A stretch of 64,000 nt of DNA from assembly GCF_022809775.1 (NCBI RefSeq), contig NZ_CP094380.1:2641501-2705500 (forward strand). Direction: 5' to 3'. Below are positions 7,429 through 16,461 of the stretch, piece after piece. The position numbers and the translations under genes are program-made. Within the stretch, counting starts at the first letter, position 1; each line of letters starts with the position of its first letter. This DNA comes from Pseudodesulfovibrio tunisiensis (GTDB taxonomy: Bacteria; Desulfobacterota; Desulfovibrionia; Desulfovibrionales; Desulfovibrionaceae). Below the pieces are notes generated by a model, which was not told the DNA's origin, ran no database searches, and worked only from the letters and a program-made list of their open reading frames with translations.

Positions 7429-9630
7429 CTACATGGAGGAGCGGATCACGCGCAGAACATCAAAGGAATAGCGGCCTTCCAGCGCCTCGTGAGCCGGTGT
7501 CATGGAAACCACGCCCTTGGAGCGGAACACGGACAGGGTGTTGCGGATGTGGCGCAATTCGTCGTCAGGCAGCTTCACCACGTCCTCGACCGCGATTTCA
7601 CCCAGTGCACAGGCCTGGCCCAGATGGGCCCAGACCGTGGAGGACTTGAGGCCGCGCGCATCGGCCACGGCTTCCACGTCGCCGAGATCGCGAAACATGG
7701 TCAGGCTTTCCCGGGCGGTTTCCGACAGGGTCCTGGCCTTTTCGCGTCGCTTCTCGCGTTTTTCCGCACGGTCCTCGGGCAGGGGCGGCACGGTGTCGGG
7801 CCTGCCGTTTTCGGCTTCATGGTTTCTGAGCACGTCCACGAAATCCGGGCCGAACCGCTTGTGCTTGAGCGAGCCCATGCCGGACATGAGTCCGATTTCA
7901 TCCAGATCGCGCGGGCGATACTGCACCATTTCCAGCAGGGTACGGTCCGGGAAGATGGCATAGGGCGGTACCTCCTGATCCCGGGCAATGCGCAGCCGTT
8001 CCGTGCGCAATGCCTCGAACAGGGCTTCGGCCTCGGGCGTGGACAGCACGTCGCCTTGGGCCAGCCGCACGGCTTTGGTCCGCTTGGCCGCCTTTTTCCG
8101 CTTGGGAAGGACCGGGTCCGTGCGGAACCGCACTTCCCGTTCTCCGCGCAGCACGGGCCAGCTCTGCTCGTTCAGCTTGAGCGAGCCGAAGCCCTCCATG
8201 TCCACGGTCAGCAGTCCGGCTGCCGCAAGCTGGCGGTACACGGACTGCCATTGTTCCACGCTCATGTCCTTGCCAATGCCGTAGGTGGACACTGCATCAT
8301 GTCCGAAACGGCGGATGCGTTCCGTGGTGTTGCCCACCAGCACATCGGCCAGGTGACGTGCCCCGAACCGCTGTTCGGTGCGAAAGATGTTGGACAGTGC
8401 CTTTTGCGCCGCCACCGTGCCATCCCATGTTTCCACGGGATGCAGGCAGTTGTCGCAATTGCCGCAGGGCGGAATGTCCTCGCCGAAATAGCCGAGCAGA
8501 GCCTGTCTCCGACAGCCCGGGGTTTCCAGCAGTGCAAAGATCGAATCCAGCTTGCGATGCTCAATCCGCTTGCGTTCCGAATCTGCCTCGCCGTTTTCGA
8601 TCATGGAGCGCATGATGGCGATGTCCTGCAAACCGAAGCACATCCAGGAATCCGCAGGCAGGCCGTCACGTCCGGCGCGTCCGGTTTCCTGATGAAAGGC
8701 CTCAAGGCTTTTGGGCGGCTCCAGATGCGCCACGAATCGTACGTTGGGCTTGTCCACGCCCATGCCGAAGGCCACGGTGGCGACCATGACAATGCCTTCC
8801 TCGCGCATGAACCGTTCCTGATTCGCGGCGCGGGTCTCCTTGTTCAGCCCGGCATGATACGGCAGGGCCGGAATTCCGTTCTTTTCCAGAAACGCGGCCG
8901 TCTTTTCCACCTTCTTGCGCGAGATGCGGTACACGATGCCCGCGTCGCCCGGATGATTCTCCTGAATGAACCGCAACAGCATGCGCTGGGGATTCTTCTT
9001 GGGCAGGATGGTGTAGCTGATGTTGGGACGGTCGAATCCCGTGGCAAACACTTCGGCGTTGTCCAGTTGCAGATGCCGCAGGATGTCCCGCCGGGTCGGG
9101 CCATCGGCCGTGGCCGTGAGCGCAAGCCGGGGCACGCCCGGAAACTGTTCGCGCAATACGGAAAGTTGCAGATATTCCGGCCGGAAATCATGGCCCCACT
9201 GGGAAACGCAATGTGCCTCGTCTATGGCGAACAGGGCAATGGGCACCTGACTCAGTTCATGAAGGAAATCCGGTCGGCACAGACGTTCCGGAGCCACGTA
9301 GAGCAGATCGAGATTCCCGGCGTGCAGATCGCGCCAGACCATGCCCGCCTGTTCCGCATTCAGGGACGAATTCAGGCATGCGGCGCGAACGCCCATCTGG
9401 GTGAGTCCGCTGACCTGATCCTGCATCAGGGCGATGAGCGGCGATACCACCACTCCTGTTCCGTGGCGCAGAATGGAGGGAATCTGGTAGCACAGGGACT
9501 TGCCCCCGCCCGTGGGCATGAGGACCAGCGCATCCCCGCCCGTAAGCATGTGGGAGATCACGGGCTCCTGAAGCCCGATGAAGGAATCGAAACCGAATGT
9601 GGATTGGAGAACGTCGAGCGGTGAAGACAT
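7429..9630 (-). CDS. recQ: ATP-dependent DNA helicase RecQ
   Basis: This is a 3'-5' superfamily-2 helicase used in recombination and replication-fork repair. Counting from ATG 9630, motif I is PTGGGKS (about residues 39-45), motif II is DEAHC with the aromatic loop [11 protein letters not shown] after it, and motif VI is [11 protein letters not shown] zinc-binding CGNCDNC region follows in the RQC part, then an HRDC domain near residues 560-640. A further C-terminal helix-turn-helix-like segment makes it longer (733 residues) than E. coli RecQ. I chose 9630 because the protein begins there as in relatives ([14 protein letters not shown]); the longer frame adds 52 residues unlike RecQ. The ribosome site is weak. 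It is transcribed alone. Confidence 0.95.
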   Translation of the reverse strand: MSSPLDVLQSTFGFDSFIGLQEPVISHMLTGGDALVLMPTGGGKSLCYQIPSILRHGTGVVVSPLIALMQDQVSGLTQMGVRAACLNSSLNAEQAGMVWRDLHAGNLDLLYVAPERLCRPDFLHELSQVPIALFAIDEAHCVSQWGHDFRPEYLQLSVLREQFPGVPRLALTATADGPTRRDILRHLQLDNAEVFATGFDRPNISYTILPKKNPQRMLLRFIQENHPGDAGIVYRISRKKVEKTAAFLEKNGIPALPYHAGLNKETRAANQERFMREEGIVMVATVAFGMGVDKPNVRFVAHLEPPKSLEAFHQETGRAGRDGLPADSWMCFGLQDIAIMRSMIENGEADSERKRIEHRKLDSIFALLETPGCRRQALLGYFGEDIPPCGNCDNCLHPVETWDGTVAAQKALSNIFRTEQRFGARHLADVLVGNTTERIRRFGHDAVSTYGIGKDMSVEQWQSVYRQLAAAGLLTVDMEGFGSLKLNEQSWPVLRGEREVRFRTDPVLPKRKKAAKRTKAVRLAQGDVLSTPEAEALFEALRTERLRIARDQEVPPYAIFPDRTLLEMVQYRPRDLDEIGLMSGMGSLKHKRFGPDFVDVLRNHEAENGRPDTVPPLPEDRAEKREKRREKARTLSETARESLTMFRDLGDVEAVADARGLKSSTVWAHLGQACALGEIAVEDVVKLPDDELRHIRNTLSVFRSKGVVSMTPAHEALEGRYSFDVLRVIRSSM

Positions 9631-9718
9631 GCGCGGAGAGTAGGGTATCGACCCGGGAAACGCAATCCGCACCCGGGAGGTTTTGTCCGCTGACAGACCG
9701 TTCAGAAATGGTGGGATG

Positions 9719-9816
9719 CAAGGCGCAAGAAAAGGACAGGATCGACGCGTATTCCGATACGCGAGAGTCTGCCCTTTCCGCAGCAACGCCGCAGATCGCC
9801 GTTTTGAGACAGCCTG
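9719..9816. repeat. Short intergenic repeat ending at a stop codon
   Basis: This 98-bp stretch has the layout of a widespread proteobacterial intergenic repeat that I recall from Geobacter and relatives: an AAGGCGCAAG-like start, a central palindrome, CGCAGCAACGC, then GCCGTTTTGAGACAGCCTG. The central stem is CGCGTAT (9746-9752) with ATACGCG (9757-9763) and a four-base loop. The right end runs directly into the stop codon of the heptosyltransferase at 9817. Only one copy is in this window, so calling it a repeat rests on memory of other genomes. Confidence 0.45.
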
Positions 9817-10863
9817 CTAAATCAAACCCAGCTTGGCGGCCACATCCGGCCAGACGCGGTCCGGGGTCAGGTCGCGCATGCAGCGGTGATGTCCCTCGGG
9901 ACATTTCTTCGGGCCGTGCAGACCGCAGGGACGGCACGACAGTTCGGTTTCCATGACCGAAGCGCCCAGACCGCGCGGGAAGAATCCCAGTTCGCGGACC
10001 GTGGGGCCGAACATGGCCACGACCGGGGTGTCCTGCATCCACGCTATGTGCATGGGGCCGGAATCATTGGTGACGTATGCGTCCAGTCGGTTCAGGTAGG
10101 CGGCGAGTTCCGGCAGGGAAAGCGCGCCGGATAGATCGTGCACGCGTTCGCGTGGCGCATCCTCGGCCATGTCCCGGATTACGGTCCGTGCTGCGTCTTC
10201 CTCGCCCGGTCCGGCAAAGACCAGCACGGTTGCCCCGGCCTTTGCCGCGCGCGACGCGATTTCGCTGAAATATTCCACGGGCCAGCATTTGGTCGGCCAT
10301 GTGGAGCCGGGATGGATGCCCAGCACCGGCTCGTCCGCGCAATGCCTTTCCCAAAATGTTGCGGCGGCCGCGGTTGCGGTGTCCGGCAGCACCATGCGGG
10401 CCTTTGGTGCGGGCGTTTCGATGCCCAGCGGCTTCACGAGCTGAAAGAGCCGTTCGATTTCCGCCAGTTCCCGGAACTTGCGGTCCACGGTCTCGGTGTA
10501 GGCAAATCGATTGAACCACGGGCTTTGGTAGCCGATGCGCCGCGCAATGCCCGACGACCCGGCAACCAGTGCGGACCGGAAGCTTGCGTGCGTGGAAATC
10601 CAGAGGTCGAAGCCCTCCCGACCCAGTTCCCGGCCCAGTTTCACGGCATGGGACAGGGATTTGTGCTCCCCGCGTTTGTCGAACACGCGCACCGAGGCCA
10701 GTTCGGGTTGTGCCCGAAACAGGGAATCCACGCCCTTGCGCACGAAAAAATGGATTTCCGCCTTGGGAAACCGTTGCCTGAGCGCCGCAATCAGCGGCAG
10801 GGTCAGTACCGCATCGCCAAGGAACGCGGTCTGCCACACACCTATTTTCGCATAGTCAGCCAT
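9817..10863 (-). CDS. Lipopolysaccharide heptosyltransferase family protein (GT9)
   Basis: This is a glycosyltransferase of family 9, which adds ADP-heptose units to the lipopolysaccharide core at the inner face of the cytoplasmic membrane. From ATG 10863 it has 348 residues. The N-terminal IGVWQTAFLGDAVLTLPLI is the acceptor-side Rossmann start. The C-terminal part has LGIHPGSTWPTKCWP and NDSGPMHIAWMQDTPVVAMF, both typical of the sugar-nucleotide site. CRPCGLHGPKKCP and GHHRCM near the end add four cysteines. The earlier in-frame start would add 21 unlikely residues. It resembles WaaF more than WaaC, but I cannot be sure. Its stop codon touches the repeat at 9719-9816. Confidence 0.87.
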   Translation of the reverse strand: MADYAKIGVWQTAFLGDAVLTLPLIAALRQRFPKAEIHFFVRKGVDSLFRAQPELASVRVFDKRGEHKSLSHAVKLGRELGREGFDLWISTHASFRSALVAGSSGIARRIGYQSPWFNRFAYTETVDRKFRELAEIERLFQLVKPLGIETPAPKARMVLPDTATAAAATFWERHCADEPVLGIHPGSTWPTKCWPVEYFSEIASRAAKAGATVLVFAGPGEEDAARTVIRDMAEDAPRERVHDLSGALSLPELAAYLNRLDAYVTNDSGPMHIAWMQDTPVVAMFGPTVRELGFFPRGLGASVMETELSCRPCGLHGPKKCPEGHHRCMRDLTPDRVWPDVAAKLGLI

Positions 10864-10982
10864 GGCCTCACCGTGTATCCTGTCCTTGCCGCGCTGGCAA
10901 CGACTTGATCTCGGCAGCCTGTTCATTCTACCATGCCGGGACAGCCGCTCCCCGGCGGCAAATCAGCAGGAGCAGAACCACC

Positions 10983-11222
10983 ATGAAGTACATCATGTTC
11001 GAAGACTTTTCCGGCGCACCCATTCCCATCATTTTTCCCAATCGCATCGATCACCGCGATTTCCGCGAACAGATGCCCTACACCAAGGTGCTCTCCGCAG
11101 GCTACGTGTCCCTGCGCCCCGACGGCTTCTCCTGCCATGGCGGCTCCAAAGCCCTCGAAGTCGAGTCCCGGCCCGAAGACGCGGCCATCATCACAGACAA
11201 GCTCGAAGACGCGGAAAGCTAG
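10983..11222 (+). CDS. Small conserved protein of unknown function (79 aa)
   Basis: This short acidic soluble protein begins MKYIMFEDFSGAPIPIIFPN. It has no signal peptide or membrane span and one cysteine. An AGGAG site lies about ten bases before ATG 10983. The run PYTKVLSAGYVSLRPDG and the balanced codon use suggest a genuine gene, and I have the impression that similar short proteins are common in Desulfovibrio. It is divergent from the heptosyltransferase and is followed 8 bp later by repeat copy B. Function unknown. Confidence 0.7.
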   Translation: MKYIMFEDFSGAPIPIIFPNRIDHRDFREQMPYTKVLSAGYVSLRPDGFSCHGGSKALEVESRPEDAAIITDKLEDAES

Positions 11223-11229
11223 GAAGAAT

Positions 11230-11592
11230 GCCTTCGGCGACCCGAGAAACTTTCGTGAAAGTTTCTCGGGGCTCTTCAAAGCTTTTTGGTTCTACGCCGC
11301 CTGCGAGGGATGAGGGAACTTGTCCGGCTCGTTTGGCGGCGTAGGGAGATGCGGAAAAGCAGGAGCTTCCGCTATCGAAGAAAAGGACTCAGGGGAAACA
11401 GGCAAAAGAAGAGAAACAAGTCTTTTTTGAAGCCAGCCACCCCGTCTTGAGAATTTGGAGAGGCCGGATGCATGTCCCGACAGGGCATGTATCCGGCCTC
11501 TTCGAATTCTCAAGACAGAATGGGGATCCAAGGGGCCTTGCTCCTTGGCGGGTCCGGGCAGAGCCCGGCCCCCCGGGAGGGTCGCCGAAGGC
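11230..11592. repeat. Full copy B of the modular hairpin repeat (363 bp)
   Basis: This element is bounded by a perfect 14-bp terminal inverted repeat (11230-11243 with 11579-11592, GCCTTCGGCGACCC). Inside are: hairpin 1, a 14-bp perfect stem with a two-base loop (11241-11270); hairpin 2, CTACGCCGCC (11292-11301) with GGCGGCGTAG (11335-11344); hairpin 3, a 73-base palindrome (11444-11516) opened by GTCTTGAGAATT; and a GC-rich tail with CCGGGC/GCCCGG and CCAAGG/CCTTGG stems. The right end is 1 bp from the topA stop codon and the left end 8 bp from the stop of the small protein. No protein is encoded that I can support. Confidence 0.9.
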
Positions 11593-11593
11593 C

Positions 11594-14002
11594 CTATTCT
11601 TCGTCCACGGGTCGCATGTAGTCGCAGCCCTTCTGGGGGCAGGCCAGAACCTCGCCCTTTTCCTTGTCCATCTTGCGGACGAGGATGGGATGCTGGCACT
11701 TGGGGCACGGTTCGGCCACGGGCCAGTTCCAGACCGCATATTTGCAGTTGGGGTAATTGACGCAGGAATAGAAAATCTTGCCGCGTCTGGAGGACTTTTC
11801 CACAAGGTGGCCGTCGCAGCCTTCCTCGGGGCAGGGAACGCCCGTGGAAAAGGGCTCGGCGTGGGTGCAGTCCGGGTAGTTGGAACAGGCGATGAACCGG
11901 CTGCCGGTGCGGGCCTGCTTGAGGAGCAGTTCTCCGCCGCATTCCGGGCACACGCCCATGACCTTGGGCTTTTCCGCTTCCACCACCTCGATGACCCCGT
12001 CCGCATTGCGGATGAAGTTCTTGATGTTGCGGCAGTCCGGATACCCGGTGCAGCCGAGGAATTCGCCGCGTCGGCTCTGCTTCACGGCCATGGGGCGGCC
12101 GCACTTGTCGCAGACCACGCCCGTGTCCTCGGGCTCCTCGCGCTCCTGAACCTGAATTTCGCCATGCTCGTCGCGCGTGAAATTCTTGATGTTGCGGCAG
12201 GACGGGAACCCGGTGCAGCCGAGGAATTCCCCGGTCTTGCCGAACTTCACGGCCATGGGCTTGCCGCACTTGTCGCAGACCACATCCGTGGCCTGACTGG
12301 CCTTGGACATCTCGGTCCGGGCCTTGTCCAGAGTGGGATAGAAGCCCGAGCCGAAATCCTTGAGCAGGGCGACCCAGTCCATCTTGCCCTCGGCCACGTT
12401 GTCCAGGGATTCCTCCATGCGTGCGGTGAAGCTGACGTCCATGAGGTCCTGAAAATGGTCGGAAAGCATGTCGCTGACCGTGAAGCCGAGTTCGGAGGGC
12501 ACGAACCGCTTTTCCTCGAGCCGGGCATATTCGCGGTCGATCAGCGTGGAGATGATGGCCGCGTACGTGGACGGTCGGCCGATCCCCAGTTCCTCAAGGG
12601 TCTTGACCAGCGAGGCTTCCGAGTACCGGGCCGGGGGCTGGGTGAACTTCTGTTCCTTTTTCAGCTCCTCGACGTTCAGGACTTCCCCTTCGGCCAGCTT
12701 GGGCAGTTCCGCATCGCCGCCCTGCCGGTCCATGACCGCGAGAAAACCCGCGAACAGAAGGCGTTCGCCCTTGGCGCGCCACAGGGTGCGCGGGGCCGCC
12801 ACCAGCACGGTGGTATCCCAGAACGAGGCCGCAGCCATCTGCGAGGCCACGAACCGCTGCCAGATGAGCTTGTACAGCCTGTGCTGATCCTGCGGCAGAT
12901 GCTTTTTCACATCGTCCGGGGTCAGGGTCACGTCGACCGGGCGGATGGCTTCATGCGCGTCCTGAGCGCCGCCCTTGGTCTTGAAGACGCGAGGCTTGGG
13001 CGGATAGTAGTCGCCGCCGAACCTGTCCAGAATCAGCTCCTTGGCCGCTTCCTGCGCGTCCTTGGCAATGCGCACGGAGTCGGTACGCATGTAGGTGATC
13101 AGCGCGGTGGTGCCGAGCTTGCCCAGCTCCACACCTTCGTACAGCCGCTGGGCCACGCTCATGGTCTTCTTGGCGGAATAGCCGAGACGGCGGTTCGCAT
13201 CCTGCTGGAGCGTGGACGTGATGTACGGCGGGGCCGGGCTTTTCTTGCGCTGCTTTTCCTGAACCGATTCCACGGTGAACGAACCGTTCTCCAGTTCCTC
13301 GGTCAGGGCGTCGGCCTGTTCGGCCGTGGAAATGTGATTGACCCCGGGCTTGATCGCCTTGCCGTCGAGCTTGTGCATCTCCACCCAGAACGGCGGGGGA
13401 TTGGCTCCGGCCACATTGGCCTTGAACGGCCAGTATTCGTCGGCGCGAAAGGCGCGGCGTTCCTTTTCCCGCTCCACCAGCAGCTTGAGGGCCACGGATT
13501 GGACCCGGCCGGCGGAAATGCCGCGCTTGATGTTCTTCCACAGGATCGGGGAAATCTTGTAGCCCACCAGACGATCCAAAACACGGCGCGCCTGCTGGGA
13601 GTCGAACAGATTCTCGTTCAGGGTCTGGGGATGTTCCAGAGCCTCGAGCACGGCGCGCTTGGTGATTTCGTTGAACTGAATGCGCTGGATTTCCTTCTTG
13701 TCATCGGAAATGAGCGCGGCAACGTGCCAGGCAATGGCTTCCCCTTCGCGGTCCGGGTCAGGCGCGAGATATATCTTCCGGGCCTTGGATGCGGCGGACT
13801 TCAGGCGCTTGACCACATCCTCCTTGCCCCTGATGATTTCATACTGGGGCGTGAAGTCGTGTTCCTCGTCAACTCCGAGGTCACGGGTGGGCAGGTCGCG
13901 GACATGGCCCACCGAGGCCTCCACGATGTAGTCCTTCCCCAGAAACTTGCTGATGGTCTTCACCTTGGCGGGTGACTCGACGATGATCAAATCTTTTGGC
14001 AT
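11594..14002 (-). CDS. topA: DNA topoisomerase I (type IA)
   Basis: This enzyme relaxes negative supercoils by cutting one DNA strand. From ATG 14002 (GAGG six bases upstream) it has 802 residues and starts MPKDLIIVESPAKVKTI, the Toprim glutamate region, with LAPDPDREGEAIAWH as the acidic metal site. The catalytic tyrosine sits in LITYMRTDSVRI, near residue 304. The C-terminus has five cysteine-rich zinc-ribbon repeats, the first four starting CDKCGKP, CDKCGRP, CPECGGE and CPEEGCDG and the last CPKCQHP, which is more than E. coli TopA carries. It is followed directly by repeat copy B. The region upstream (14003-14150) holds only a short GC-rich palindrome. Confidence 0.97.
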   Translation of the reverse strand: MPKDLIIVESPAKVKTISKFLGKDYIVEASVGHVRDLPTRDLGVDEEHDFTPQYEIIRGKEDVVKRLKSAASKARKIYLAPDPDREGEAIAWHVAALISDDKKEIQRIQFNEITKRAVLEALEHPQTLNENLFDSQQARRVLDRLVGYKISPILWKNIKRGISAGRVQSVALKLLVEREKERRAFRADEYWPFKANVAGANPPPFWVEMHKLDGKAIKPGVNHISTAEQADALTEELENGSFTVESVQEKQRKKSPAPPYITSTLQQDANRRLGYSAKKTMSVAQRLYEGVELGKLGTTALITYMRTDSVRIAKDAQEAAKELILDRFGGDYYPPKPRVFKTKGGAQDAHEAIRPVDVTLTPDDVKKHLPQDQHRLYKLIWQRFVASQMAAASFWDTTVLVAAPRTLWRAKGERLLFAGFLAVMDRQGGDAELPKLAEGEVLNVEELKKEQKFTQPPARYSEASLVKTLEELGIGRPSTYAAIISTLIDREYARLEEKRFVPSELGFTVSDMLSDHFQDLMDVSFTARMEESLDNVAEGKMDWVALLKDFGSGFYPTLDKARTEMSKASQATDVVCDKCGKPMAVKFGKTGEFLGCTGFPSCRNIKNFTRDEHGEIQVQEREEPEDTGVVCDKCGRPMAVKQSRRGEFLGCTGYPDCRNIKNFIRNADGVIEVVEAEKPKVMGVCPECGGELLLKQARTGSRFIACSNYPDCTHAEPFSTGVPCPEEGCDGHLVEKSSRRGKIFYSCVNYPNCKYAVWNWPVAEPCPKCQHPILVRKMDKEKGEVLACPQKGCDYMRPVDEE

Positions 14003-14150
14003 GGAATGCCTCATATCCACTCGACGGGCCGCTGGCAACCCCCTTTTTGTTCCGGCCCTGTAAGGGCCGGGCCGGATCGGGGCAGTGTGCCGGGAGTGAA
14101 TCACAAATGTTTTTCATGGAATCAGGAGATTCTCCCGAAACATGGGGGTT

Positions 14151-14186
14151 CAAGAAAAGGCCGGAAGTCGTTTTCACGCTTCCGGC
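14151..14186 (-). terminator. Terminator overlapping the end of metW
   Basis: An 8-bp stem (GCCGGAAG/CTTCCGGC; 14179-14186 with 14160-14167) straddles the metW stop codon and is followed on the minus strand by CCTTTTCTT. The last codons of metW therefore form the left arm of the terminator. Confidence 0.7.
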
Positions 14187-14779
14187 TTGCCCAGCAGAAA
14201 TATGCCGAACGTGGCGAACAGATTGGGCATGAACGAAACCACGCGGCCCTTGGAATCGTGGTGGTGGGTGGCAATGGCCACTTCCTTGAGAATGGGAACG
14301 TGCAGCCGCCTGCAGAACCTGCGGAAATCCGCAATGGGAATGACGCGGATGTTCGGCGTGTCATACCATTGGTAGGGCAGCTCCTTGGAGACCGGGGCGC
14401 GGCCGGTGAAGAACATCTGGAAGCGGTTCTTCACGTGCGTGAAGTTCGGAAACGACACGATGCAGCGATCGCCCACGCGCAGCATCTGATGGATGAGGCG
14501 TTCCGGGGAGTAGACCTGTTGCAGGGTCTGGGAGAGCAGCACATAGTCGAAATGGCTGTCCGGGTAGTCCTCGATCTCCTCGTAGATGTCGCCATGGATC
14601 ACGGTCAATCCCTTGGCAATGGCCTCCCCGGCCTCGTTCTCGTCGATTTCCACGCCCACGCCCTGCACCTGCTTTTCGTGCTTGAGGTGGGCCAGCAGTG
14701 CGCCCGTGGAGCAGCCGAGGTCGAGCACGCGGCTCCCGGGTTCGATCCAGGAAGCAATGACTTGCAGGTCGAATCTCAT
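14174..14779 (-). CDS. metW: Methionine biosynthesis protein MetW (SAM-methyltransferase fold)
   Basis: This 201-residue protein of the class I methyltransferase fold has the SAM-site motif VLDLGCSTGALLAHL near residues 18-32, then GVEIDENEAGEAIAKG and LSQTLQQVYSP, which are characteristic of MetW. In Proteobacteria metW is regularly paired with metX, and MetW acts with MetX in homoserine acylation. Here the pair is intact: metW starts at the base after the metX stop codon, so the two are surely translated from one message. The end overlaps a terminator, so metW is the last gene of the unit. Confidence 0.93.
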   Translation of the reverse strand: MRFDLQVIASWIEPGSRVLDLGCSTGALLAHLKHEKQVQGVGVEIDENEAGEAIAKGLTVIHGDIYEEIEDYPDSHFDYVLLSQTLQQVYSPERLIHQMLRVGDRCIVSFPNFTHVKNRFQMFFTGRAPVSKELPYQWYDTPNIRVIPIADFRRFCRRLHVPILKEVAIATHHHDSKGRVVSFMPNLFATFGIFLLGKPEA

Positions 14780-15964
14780 CTATCTGTCTCCCGAGACGCA
14801 TTCCGCGATGATGCGGTCCAGAAATCCGGTAACCAGGCTGTCGAGCCGGGGGTTGGGCAGCAGGAACGCGTCGTGTCCCCACGGGGCCTCCAGTTCGCAG
14901 AAGCTCACGTCCAGCCCGTTCTTTTTCATGGCCTTGACCATCATGCGCGACTGATAGGTCGGATAGAGCCAGTCCGAGGTGAAGGAAAGCACCAGATAGC
15001 GGCAGGTGGCGCGGGAAAATGCGGCCACGAGCGAGCCGTTGCCGTACTCGTTCTCCAGATTGAAGTAGTCCGCGGCCTTGGTCAGGAACAGGAAGGCATT
15101 GGCGTCGAACCGCTCCACGAACTTGTTGCCCTGATAGCGCAGATAGCTCTCGACCTGAAAGTCGGCTTCGAAGTCGAAGGAAAGTTCGCAGCGATCCTGA
15201 AGCCTGCGGTCGAACTTGCGGCGCATGGATTCGTCGGAAAGATAGGTGATGTGGCCGATCATGCGGGCCACGGCCAGGCCGAGTTCCGGGCGTTCCCCGG
15301 TGCCGTAGTAGTCGCCGTGATTCCACTTGGGGTCGGCCATGATGGCCTGCCGCGCGACCTCGTTGAACGCGATGGCCTGCGCCGAGTGCTTGACCGTGGT
15401 GGCCATGGGGATGGCGGCACAGACCCGATCCGGATAGCGCACCGACCATTCGAGCACCTGCATGCCGCCTACCGAGCCGCCCACGACCGCCAGCAGTCTG
15501 TCCACGCCCAGATGGTCTATCAGCCTGCGCTGGCAGCGGACCATGTCCCCGATGGTGACCACCGGGAATTCCATGCCGTACTCCCTGCCCGTGGCCGGAT
15601 TGACCGATCCCGGGCCGGTGGAGCCCATGCAGCCGCTGATGACGTTGGCGCAGATGATGAAGAAGCGGTTGGTGTCCAGCGGCTTGCCCGGGCCGATCAT
15701 GATGTCCCACCAGCCGGGCTTGGGGTCTTCCTTCGAATAGTAGCCTGCGGCGTGGGAATCCCCGGTCAGGGCATGGGTGACCAGAATGGCGTTGCTTCCG
15801 TCGGCATTCAGGGAGCCGTAGGTCTCGTAGGCCAGAGTCACGGGCGCGAGCATGCGTCCGCTGTCCAGCACGATGCCTTGGCCGTCCTCGCCGAAAGTGT
15901 AGTATTGCTTTTCGACCCGGCCCACGGATGCGCCCGTGTCCAGACCGTCCACGTATTCGCTCAT
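14780..15964 (-). CDS. metX: Homoserine O-acetyltransferase MetX
   Basis: This alpha/beta-hydrolase-fold enzyme transfers an acyl group (acetyl, or succinyl in some subtypes) from acyl-CoA to homoserine, the first committed step to methionine. It has 394 residues. The substrate loop VTHALTGDSHAAG, the nucleophile elbow GGSVGGMQVLEW and the C-terminal PWGHDAFLL with the catalytic His and Asp region are all present. It lies 33 bp after the membrane rhodanese gene and abuts metW. Whether the acyl donor is acetyl-CoA or succinyl-CoA cannot be told by eye. No riboswitch is visible in the short upstream gap. Confidence 0.95.
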   Translation of the reverse strand: MSEYVDGLDTGASVGRVEKQYYTFGEDGQGIVLDSGRMLAPVTLAYETYGSLNADGSNAILVTHALTGDSHAAGYYSKEDPKPGWWDIMIGPGKPLDTNRFFIICANVISGCMGSTGPGSVNPATGREYGMEFPVVTIGDMVRCQRRLIDHLGVDRLLAVVGGSVGGMQVLEWSVRYPDRVCAAIPMATTVKHSAQAIAFNEVARQAIMADPKWNHGDYYGTGERPELGLAVARMIGHITYLSDESMRRKFDRRLQDRCELSFDFEADFQVESYLRYQGNKFVERFDANAFLFLTKAADYFNLENEYGNGSLVAAFSRATCRYLVLSFTSDWLYPTYQSRMMVKAMKKNGLDVSFCELEAPWGHDAFLLPNPRLDSLVTGFLDRIIAECVSGDR

Positions 15965-15997
15965 GAACGCTTCAATAAGCCCGGCCAGCGTGTCCGG

Positions 15998-16396
15998 TCA
16001 ATGCCCGGACACGGTCTCGCCGCCAAAGAGTTTCCATGCGGTCATGCCCCATGTCAGGTTGCGCACGTTGGTGTAGCCTTCGCGCTGAAGCAGCTTGGCA
16101 ATGGGCGGGGAACGGTGCCCGGTCATGCAGATCACGACCACGGGCATGGCCTTGTCCGGCACGGCCCGTTCCAGATCGGCCTGATCCGGGGGCATGGGCA
16201 GATTGATCGCGCCCGGAATGTGAAAGGCCTCGAATTCCGCCCGGGTGCGCACGTCCAGAATCACCGGGGCCCTGCCCTCGTTGATTTCCAGCTTCAATGT
16301 CCGGGGGCTTGCCGGGCCCACGCCGCCCATCCACCAGGCCACGTCCCACGCGACCAGCAGAATCAGAAGCAGCAGCAACGCCCGAAGTATCACCAT
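15998..16396 (-). CDS. Membrane-anchored single-domain rhodanese
   Basis: This is a 132-residue protein with one N-terminal membrane helix (about residues 3-20, rich in Leu) and a rhodanese domain. The active-site loop is VVVICMTGHRSPPIA, with the cysteine expected to carry a persulfide; ILDVRTRAEFEAFHIPGAINLP is the conserved front end. I chose ATG 16396, since the longer frame adds 58 arginine-rich residues with no match to the fold. GGGAG lies about ten bases upstream. It sits between acs and metX on the same strand. A link to sulfur supply for methionine synthesis is tempting but only suggested by position. Confidence 0.85.
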   Translation of the reverse strand: MVILRALLLLLILLVAWDVAWWMGGVGPASPRTLKLEINEGRAPVILDVRTRAEFEAFHIPGAINLPMPPDQADLERAVPDKAMPVVVICMTGHRSPPIAKLLQREGYTNVRNLTWGMTAWKLFGGETVSGH

Positions 16397-16461
16397 GCAT
16401 GTTTCTCCCTTGAGGAAGCGCTTCCGGTTTTCCCTTTGCTGCCGGGAGGAGGAAGACCAGC

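Noticed and set aside
11447..13975. 842-codon plus-strand frame opposite topA
   Set aside because: Antisense shadow of topA and repeat copy B; the TopA motifs on the other strand are decisive.
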